This document shows, piece by piece, positions 56,428-64,000 of a stretch of 64,000 nucleotides of DNA. Numbering within the stretch: the stretch's first letter is position 1; every line of letters begins with the position of its first letter. The notes beneath the pieces were generated by a model, which was given only the letters and a program-made list of their open reading frames with translations, was not told the origin of the DNA and did not search any database. Made by a program: the position numbers and the translations under genes. Source of the DNA: Venturia oleaginea (lineage: Eukaryota > Ascomycota > Dothideomycetes > Venturiales > Venturiaceae); assembly GCA_013176395.1 (NCBI GenBank), contig JABMLP010000010.1, positions 1,302,001-1,366,000 of the forward strand, in the 5' to 3' direction.

Positions 56428-57404
56428 ATGCCATCGCCGCCATGTAACCTGCGCATCAACCGTCCGACGCCGACAACAGTCTCATTTACTGTTTCGACAC
56501 GCGCACCACGAACTACCCTCGCGTCGCGTATCATTCACTATACAGCGCTTGCATCGCGCATTATCATTGCGGCATCGATCATACTCCTTCTTGCAACGAA
56601 ATGGTGTCTTTGGTCGACGAAAAAAGGTTGGAATCACCTTCCCGTATGGCTGAGCCGGTCGTTGCCTGGTCAGGGTGCCAAATGTGTAGCTAAGAATGCT
56701 ATGGCTGTGTATCTTATTCCTGTCTCGATGGTTGTACTTTGGCTGTGTGCTAGGAGAGGGTATACTGGTATGTTCATCACTCTCTTCTTGTCTATCTTCT
56801 GACTCCCGACTCCGATATTCCTCCTGCGATGACCTCTTTCCAATGGTCACGTTTTCTGCTGCATGTCGCCCTCCAGGCCTTGTAAGCATGAAAATCGATG
56901 TCTCCAGTGTTCAAATGATGATCTAATTATTTCTATGTTTTAATTCCCGAGGGAATTTCCCTTTGACGAGAATCAAGTCAGTTTTCTGATGAACATTTCC
57001 CCCAATCACATCAAGAATTATCATTCAGCATACAGCACTTGCGCAAACTCTGACATTTTTTGCTCCCAGAAGAGTCACTACTCATCCTTCGCACCCTCGG
57101 CATTCAAACTACTACCAGCTCGCCGACCTACCTCTCAACATCAACAACACGTTTCATCCCCACGACGTCGATTCAGGACATCTTCATCCACGAAGCCTTC
57201 AAAGGTTTCGAGGTCCGATTCTACCTCGCCATCGTCGTTGAGGGGGAGCAAGATGTCGTTGTTGTCTTTCCTGTAAGTTTCAACACTGCCTTCCATTTCA
57301 TTATCATACACTGATTGTGTGGCTAGACAATACTACCACGGTTGTCGATTTTAGAACAGGTGTGGCGAGGGGCAAGATCGTGCTTATACGAGCCGAAAGC
57401 CTAG
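56428..57404 (+). CDS. GPI15: GPI-GlcNAc transferase subunit Gpi15/PIG-H (206 aa)
   Basis: Subunit of the ER enzyme that adds GlcNAc to phosphatidylinositol, the first step of GPI-anchor synthesis. Exons: 56428-56767, 57070-57272 and 57327-57404. Introns are 302 nt (long for this window; branch CTGAC before GCTCCCAG) and 54 nt. Two membrane helices lie in exon 1 (IIIAASIILLLATKW; AVYLIPVSMVVLWLCA). Exons 2-3 form the PIG-H domain: EESLLILRTLGIQTTTSS, FIPTTSIQDIFIHEAFKGFE, VVVVFP, then LPRLSILEQVWRGAR. No ORF longer than exon 1 shows this, so the gene is easy to miss. Confidence 0.88.
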
Positions 57405-57706
57405 ACGATTTTCGCAGATGAGAGTTACGTTTCGAAAACTTTATGGTTCTTGTCTGCACTGTGGTCTGCCCATTAACAGTATGGTACTATCAGTAACAAT
57501 AGTTCTTCATCTCCGGACAATGAAGTGTTCGATGTCATTCATGATTAGAAACAGGGTAAGTTGTACTGTAGATAGGGCTCCTGGCTGTCTAGAACTGGTA
57601 ACGAGGAGCTGGGGCCTTAGTCATTGTGACGCTCACTCGGACCTTGCGAGTGGACAGCTCCTCATTATCATTTTGGAGATTGCAATTTTTTGCTATTTGC
57701 CTTACG
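57405..57706. other. 3' flank of GPI15
   Basis: About 300 bp with no gene, up to the Tc1 element. Confidence 0.4.
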
Positions 57707-57708
57707 TA

Positions 57709-59049
57709 CAGTACTAGGGCAAAAGTTTCCGTACAATTAAGCGAAAACGCGAAATCTACACCTCTCATCTTTTAACACATTATCTTTGCACTACCATTAT
57801 GCCACCTCAACGAAAGCCATTGACTCCTATAAACCCGCAGAGGCTTCCTAATCATCGTCTTACTCCATATCAACGCGGCAAAATTGATGCGCAGCGTGAA
57901 GCCGGGCTCAGTTTAGGCGCAATTGCGGCGCTACAAAAACTACCGCGTTCCACCATCCAATACAGCCTTGAAAAGGCCCCATTACGCCAGAACGGCGAAT
58001 CCCTACCTTCCAGCGGCCGGCCACACTCGTATACAGACCGAGATGAACGATCTCTGTTACGTATTATACGTACGCAGCCTAAGTTAACGTACGAGGAGGT
58101 CAAAAGACAGGCTTGCATCGGTTTTTCGAAGGATACCATCAGGAGGATATTGAAAGAGTACGGAATCGCAAATTGGAGGTCTGCAAGGCGCCCTTTCCTC
58201 ACACAGGTACATGCTGACGCCAGGAAGCTCTGGGCAGAGCAGCACATCTCGTGGAAAGCTGAAGATTGGGCGAAGATTATATGGTCTGACGAGTGCTCAG
58301 TTGAGCGAGGGACCGGCAAGGCAAGAACATGGTGTTTTCGCACACCAGGACAAAAATGGGAGACCTCAATGATTGATACCTATAAGAGAGGTAAAGAAGT
58401 GTCTATCATGATTTGTGCATGCTTCTCTGGCCAAGTAGGGCGCTCTGAATTGTACATTCTTAAGCGTGACCTAGAGAGCAAGCGTCAAGGCTACTCTACG
58501 AACTCGTATATCAAGTTACTCGACGAAATGCTATCTACAGTATACGAACCGGGCCTTAAATTTATGCAGGATAACGCGCCTATCCACAAAGCCAAAAAGA
58601 CTACAGTCTGGTTTAAGGAAAACCTCATTCCACTACAAGATGCGCCGCCCTACAGTCCTGATATGAACCCGATTGAAAACCTCTGGCGGAGGCTCAAGAA
58701 TTGGTCTACAAAGTGGAACCTATGATTGAATACGTTACTGGCGGTGTAGACAATATACGAGAGGTTCTAGAAGAAGCACTTATTAAGGCCTGGCGGCTTA
58801 TTGAACAACATTATTTTGATGCTGTACTTGAGTCAATGCCAAGGAGGGTTGAGGCATTACTGGCGGCAGATGGTTGGCACACAAAATACTAAATAGCTCA
58901 CTGAATGGCTCATTTTGTAGCCCTGGTATTACTGTACATTATACGAGAATATGAGCGAAAATGATCGCGTTGAAAGCGCGATAATGTAATTACAAGAATC
59001 ACCATTTTTGAGCGATCTCGGCTGTACGGAAACTTGTGCGACCCTACTG
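57709..59049 (+). mobile_element. Tc1/mariner element, 1341 bp
   Basis: Flanked by TA on both sides (57707-57708, 59050-59051). Inverted ends of 27 bp begin CAGTA and share AAGTTTCCGTACA, with mismatches between. Encodes a DD34E transposase broken once. Confidence 0.88.
57799..58892 (+). pseudogene. Tc1 transposase (DD34E), one frameshift
   Basis: An N-terminal HTH pair (LTPYQRGKIDAQREAGLSLG) and the catalytic core with D164 (IWSDECSVERG), D258 (KFMQDNAPIHKAKK) and E293 (SPDMNPIENLWRRLKN), 34 residues apart. At about 58700 the frame shifts, giving a premature stop at 58725. The true C-terminus continues in the other frame (EPMIEYVTGGVDNIREVLEE ... DGWHTKY) to TAA at 58890-58892. A single missing base explains it, and no other damage is visible, so this is a recently inactivated copy or a sequencing error. 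Confidence 0.85.
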
Positions 59050-59051
59050 TA

Positions 59052-59857
59052 TATGTGTCTCCTTTTATATAACAAAAGCAGCATTAGAATTGAAGACATG
59101 TTTGCCAGTCGGGATAGTGACGGAGACCTTCGCTGAAATCTTGCCTTGCAAAAATTCCTCTTGTAAGGGAAGACATAGGTGTTCCACGTCGATCTTTTGG
59201 ATAAAGAGTAATATTTCAGCCACTTCTCTTGCATGGTATCCGTTTCAGTCCAAACTTCAATACGTCTGGCAAACATAATCTGAAAATATGTTCGCTTGTC
59301 AAATCTCTGTTCGTAGGATGAACGTATACTGAATACATTGTATTGTGCATGGTTTTCAAAATCGAATAGAATGGTATCTCTGTGACACTGATATCCCAGC
59401 TTTTGATTTTGATCGTTGGTGGTAGCTACTCTGCCCGGATATCGAATTACTGGACTCCAAGGTTCTTACTTACCAGCCACTTTGTCCGACTCTTAACGTC
59501 GCCGTCGATTGTGATTATGATTGTGATTGTGATTGTGACTGTAGGCGATTCACATCATTGGAAGGTGATTATTTTCGTGTAGACATAATCGCTAAGAACT
59601 TAAATGGAGTATATATCAGCGACTATTACAGATAATTCGAGACGGTGTGGGAGAAGTATGCGGTTCGTGGGTTCGAACAATACATGCTGTGCTCTCTTTT
59701 ATGGCATTTTTTTGGGAGTGGAAGGGGGAGAGTGGTTCGAACAGTTCACCCGCCCGGGAAGGTTAAGGAAGGAGAGTATTTACCACCACAGAGTTTATCC
59801 ATTTGATGATGTTTTCAACGTACCGTAATTACGTATTTCCTAACAAGCAAGCACTTC
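59052..59857. other. No supported gene
   Basis: About 800 bp. A TGTGAT hexamer repeat lies at 59518-59545. Otherwise nothing. Confidence 0.45.
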
Positions 59858-61561
59858 TTAAGCCCGAGACCGAAATTGCACAACAGGTCCATCCTTCATA
59901 CTCGTGAATGTATCTTTAAGTTGATACTCCCCCTCCCTCCTCCGTCCTAACTCATTCCCGGCATTGCCAGCCCCAACACCCTCCTGCCCAGGCGCAAGTC
60001 TCATATCAAATAACCACATCACCCTCGCCAACGTCTCCATCAACTCTATATAAGCCAATCCCTTCCCGATACAACCTCTCGGCCCAACACTGAACGGACA
60101 GAAAGCGGAATGAGCTAGTTCTAATTCTTCTTTGCTGCATGATTCGGGAAGCCAACGGGATGGGTTGTAAGAAAAGGGTGAAGGGAAATAAGTGGCGTTG
60201 TGGTGGATTGTGTAGTGCGGGACACAAACGTCTATTCCTTCAGGGATAACATGGCCGTCAATTGTGATACCACCTTGTAGGACTTGGCGAGGCAAACCAC
60301 CGCCCACGGGTGGAGAAAGACGCATTGCTTCATCGATACAGGCGCGGAGGTAATGACATGATGTTAAAGCCGATCCGTGGACTATTTCTTCAACATCGTT
60401 GAATGAAGCTCTCACCTCCGCCGTTGCTCGTTGCAAGGTAGTAGGGTTATGAAGGAGGTAGAAAAATGTTGCTGCCAGAGCTGTCGATGTGGTATCACTG
60501 CCAGCGATAATAAGAAGGTTGCTTTCGCCCCAGAGTTCATTCATGCTGAAACCAGCGCCGGTTTCGTCTTTGGCGGTCAGGAGATGGTAGAAGAAGTCTC
60601 GTCTGTCGGCGTCCAAACCCAATCTGGTGCGTTCTATACATTGTTGCCGGGAGTAGTTCATATACTGAGCTCGTGATCCGGCGATCTTTGGGAAGAAGAC
60701 CTTGTCCAAATGGTAGTGGTGGAGCGTCAGATGAGTGCCGCACTGCGTGATTATTGTCAGTACCAATCAGAGTCGAGACTCAAGGTAGGAACTTACGATG
60801 AGATGCCTATGGGCCGCATTTCCTAGCAGAGTCGAAGCAAAGCGATTGTCAGGACGCTCGATCATATCAAAACTCTTTCCAAAAGCAAGTTCGCCCATGA
60901 CATCAAATGCAAGCCAGTCACTGTACTCTCCCATATTCTTCGGAGAACTCCAATCCTTCTCGCCAGTCACATTTCGCACGTCCATGAGGTCTAAATCTGT
61001 GATTGGAAGAGCGCGGCAAAAAGTACGAACTTTCTCGAGGACGTATTTCTCCATGGATTTGATAGCCTTGTCGGAGAAGGCATGAGACAGTACTCGGCGT
61101 TTGCGAGCATGAGCAGCTTTGTCGATAGAGCTGTGGACGTTGAAAGTGTTCTTGTTTACGGGGAAGGCCGTGTAGAAATCTGCCTTGCGGACGTTGGCGT
61201 TGAAACTGTAGATTATTTTCAATGCTGTATTCGTGTTCGAGGAGAGGGTATTCGGTCCCATTCGTACATATGGACCTTATCAATGTAAGCTATAGAATTC
61301 AGCAATCAACCCAAGGAACCGACCATATCTTTCATGACATCGCCAGAACTCGAGATGCCTGTCTCCTTTCCATGCATGATACGCCAAGTAGATATCCGTA
61401 ATCTTTGCAAGGAACGGACCTGGATATTTGGCGAGCGGATGGAGGGTAAGGCGGTAGACAATCACGGCCAATACATAGGGAAAAAAAGCAAGCAAGGCAA
61501 GACCAACCCTGCCCAGCAGGGAGCTTGGAAGGGAATTCCAGAAAGTTGATGGTAATGTCAT
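59858..61561 (-). CDS. Cytochrome P450 monooxygenase (533 aa)
   Basis: Microsomal class II P450. Exons: 61561-61324, 61275-60797 and 60742-59858; introns 48 and 54 nt. The N-terminal membrane anchor is residues ~12-36 (VGLALLAFFPYVLAVIVY), then the proline hinge (HPLAKYPGPF). The I-helix oxygen site is AGSDTT (319-324), E-x-x-R is EAMR (377-380), PERF-like is NPSRW, and the haem loop is PFSVGPRGCIG with Cys463. The full set is intact. It resembles fungal P450s of the benzoate-hydroxylase/trichothecene-type group, but the substrate is unknown and no biosynthetic cluster surrounds it. The first intron starts GTCGGT, a weaker donor. Confidence 0.92.
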
Positions 61562-62201
61562 CCTTCGGGTCAAGGAGGTGTTTCAACAGTATGAGTGGGA
61601 GTGATTGAGTTTTCTTCCAAGAAGATACGAGGGACAAATCCAGATGGGGCAGAGTGAGCAAATAGTAAAAGGGATGGATACTTCTTTATCTATGCCACAT
61701 ACTCCCCGCATTGTACACGCTATCTCATCGCTTGATGGCTATGTCAGCAGCGTCAGCACATTCCTTGATCCTCATCAAGGTCAAACTACAGTCTCCTTGG
61801 ACATCCACTTCCGGGTAGTCTCGCTTAGAGACGGATCTGTCTATGGTCATGCTTAGCAGTCAGCGTCATTTTCGATGCTTTGACCGAAGAGGTAACGATG
61901 CGGAATTGGTTCCTAGGTTACCAAGTATCGAACCAGTGAAGAGCAGACTGGCGTAACTTTATCTGGACATGAAGTTTGGTTTGAACGATTCTCACGAGGA
62001 GCATGTCATCTCATTCGCTGTTGATGCCGATGAGGTGGTCCGTAACAGTGAATGCCGTTCATGAAAGGATCTGAGAGATGAAGAACGAAGAGATGGTGAA
62101 AGTACAGGAGCTTCGACATTGGAGGTCGATGATTTGACAGCTTAGTCAGCATTTTTTTCAAAACATCGTGAGCTTCTGTCCCAAACCCTTCGCGTAATGT
62201 A
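61562..62201. other. Between the P450 and PPR genes
   Basis: About 640 bp between the two genes, divergent; probably both promoters. No gene seen. Confidence 0.45.
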
Positions 62202-64000
62202 ATGCCATTATCCAAGCCTGTCCTGAACCGCCTGTGCAATAATGGCACTGGAAATATGGCAAACGGGCTCCGCCATATCCAGAGACATCGTCTGACCTCC
62301 CAAGTCCCCAGACTGCTTCACCATTCGCAATGCCTCCGCCGATACTCTACCGCCCCGCAGCCCTCATTCTCCCTCAGCAACGATAACAGCCATGGTATTC
62401 AGGCTCCGAAAAGACGAGTCTGGAATCCTTCCGCCCATGGACAAGTACTGAGCTCTTCGGCCGTAAAAGATGGATTCACCGGTGTGGAAAAGACTCTGGG
62501 GAGACTTCGAATAGAGGCATCGCATGGCTCATTGGAGGGTGGGACAAACGCGAAACTGCTCGCAGACCACCTTGTTCGTGTGCTTGGGGCAAAGCCGGAT
62601 ATGAGAATGTATAGTTCGCTCATTCTTGCCAATAGCACGGAAGAAGGGTCTGTTGCAGAGGTCAAGGCGTTGATTCGGGACCTGCGAGCTGATGGCTTAG
62701 ATTTGGACTCGTCGGCATGTCATGATGTATTGAAGGTATATATAGACGTTCGTAACGAACATGGACGGCACTTCTAATGGTTTCCGACCAGGTTCTCTCC
62801 GTTCACCCAGACTACCTCCTCCAAACTGAGATACTCAATTACATGCAATCGAAATGGTTCAATTTGACCGAGAACGGCTGGCATGATGTTGTCACCATGC
62901 TGCTGAGGGATCACCAGTTTGAGATGATGTTGGAGAAGCTCGATCGAATGAGAAGTCAGGGCATGCGTATACAGCCATGGCTATATGATCTCACAATGTA
63001 CAAGTTGACGGATATTGGCGAGCTGGATGAAGTCTTGAGACTGCTGAAACAACGCATTGCCGACGGAGAGTCTAACATATCTGCTCAGCTTTGGTATCAC
63101 CTGCTTGATGTTGGCAGCAGGGCACTCCACGTAAGAGTCCCAACGAAATCTTGTGAACCAACCACTAACGACTCTCACAGTACGAGCTGACGCGATATGT
63201 ATGGCATAGTCGCGTTCAGACGCGTTATATGAATCCATCATCTGGTCTCTGCGTGTATATACTCAATATCGCAGCCCGACACGGTGATGCACAACTAGCA
63301 CACAATATCATCAGCTTTCTCGAACAGCGGCCAGGCAATAATTTCGATCACTCGCATTATGAGTTACTCATTGCGGCCTACATCAACGCTGGCAACCTCG
63401 AGAACGCCCTTGCCATTCTCAGCGTCATGCAGACTGTCAACGTTCTCCCTAATGGAAGCACGACCCGTCCTGTCTACCAGTACCTCACCAAGTCAAGAAT
63501 ATCCCCCAAAGAAGCGTTCAGAATTCTACACGAGCTGCATAGCTCTGGGCAGCCAATATCTGTTGCCTCGATCAATTGCTTGATTGATGCTGCTATTCAT
63601 TTCGAAGACCTCAACCTCGCACTCGACTTCTACAAGTCTATCCATGAGCTTTGTGTTTCGGCTAAACCAAACATCGAGACGTTCAATTCACTTCTCCGTG
63701 GATGCCGAGTATGTGGCGACCGAAAAGACATTGCCCTTCTTTTGGCCGCGGAAATGGTTGCTCTCAAGATTCCACCAGATGCTCTCACGTACGATCGCAT
63801 GTTGCTCATCTGTATCCGACAAAAAGATGACTACGAGGACGGTATAAGATACTTCCAGGAGATGCAGGCTCAGCGAATGAAAATGAGATATGGCACCCTA
63901 CTTACGGCCGCCCGGAGATTGGCCATCGAAGCCGATCCGCGCGTCGATATCGTGTTGGACGAGATGGAGAATGTGTGCGATCTTAACCTTGTCATGAATT
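62202..64000 (+). CDS. Mitochondrial pentatricopeptide-repeat protein, 3' end missing
   Basis: Exons: 62202-62735, 62792-63130 and 63181 to the window edge, with 56- and 50-nt introns in phase 0. The frame stays open to 64000, so the C-terminus is cut off. The N-terminus is Arg/Ser/His rich without acids (QRHRLTSQVPRLLHHSQCLR, then RYSTAP), a strong mitochondrial presequence. Downstream are many degenerate ~35-residue helical repeats (YDLTMYKLTDIGELDEVLRL; YELLIAAYINAGNLENALAI; INCLIDAAIHFEDLNLALDF; FNSLLRGCRVCGDRKDIALL). PPR proteins bind organelle RNA. Start could also be the in-frame ATG at 62256. Confidence 0.82.

Noticed and set aside
1..64000. CRISPR arrays, operons, bacterial signals
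   Set aside because: None seen; the window is eukaryotic with spliced genes. The only regular repeats are microsatellites and transposon ends.

Overview
The window looks like nuclear DNA from a filamentous ascomycete (Pezizomycotina). Genes are split by short (41-78 nt) GT-AG introns with CTAAC or CTGAC branch sites. It encodes a Ste7-type MAPKK, Spt6, a fungal DUF6594 membrane protein, small secreted cysteine-rich proteins and fungal transposon families (CACTA/Tnp2, chromodomain Gypsy, hAT, Tc1, pogo). A leotiomycete is my guess from the overall feel of the proteins; I cannot prove it here.

Layout. 1-7.5 kb: a 2-oxoglutarate dioxygenase, a mitochondrial threonyl-tRNA synthetase (convergent), an unlisted three-exon gene for an 85-residue secreted protein with 8 cysteines, and a broken C-terminal WD-repeat fragment. 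7686-20561: one nested transposon block. The outer element is a CACTA transposon with 13-bp terminal inverted repeats (CACTACGGTCACA) and inverted subterminal repeats. Inside it lie a nearly pristine Gypsy chromovirus (8449-14025, 5-bp target duplication AAAGA, 176-bp LTRs differing at 3 sites), a frameshifted hAT transposase, and a 116-bp MITE sitting in an intron of the decayed Tnp2 transposase. 20.6-30.3 kb: a gene-poor, decaying stretch with pseudogenes (a DEDDh-exonuclease-like gene broken by three stops in one frame, others unassigned), a second two-exon secreted 8-cysteine protein, a possible mitochondrial CCHC protein and a tRNA-Pro remnant lacking its 5' acceptor strand. 30.3-35.1 kb: a MYND protein, a DUF6594 protein, a small unknown two-exon protein and a caspase-like (C14) protein with a C-terminal membrane segment. 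36.1-47.3 kb: conserved genes SPT6, a STE7/MST7-like MAPKK and PUS3/DEG1. 47.6-59 kb: a 66-residue two-exon gene, an internally deleted pogo element, a large MYND protein, a Hub1 ubiquitin-like domain fused to an RS/RD-rich N-terminus, GPI15 (PIG-H) divergent from it, and a nearly intact Tc1 element. 59.8-64 kb: a cytochrome P450 and a mitochondrial PPR protein that runs off the end.

The conserved genes serve unrelated housekeeping tasks: mitochondrial translation (ThrRS, PPR), transcription elongation (Spt6), tRNA modification (Pus3), splicing (Hub1), GPI-anchor synthesis (Gpi15) and MAPK signalling. I see no metabolic cluster. The notable parts are the nested transposon block with its readable insertion order, the two secreted Cys-rich genes, the Hub1 fusion, the likely two-start PUS3 gene and several small spliced genes that an ORF scan would miss.
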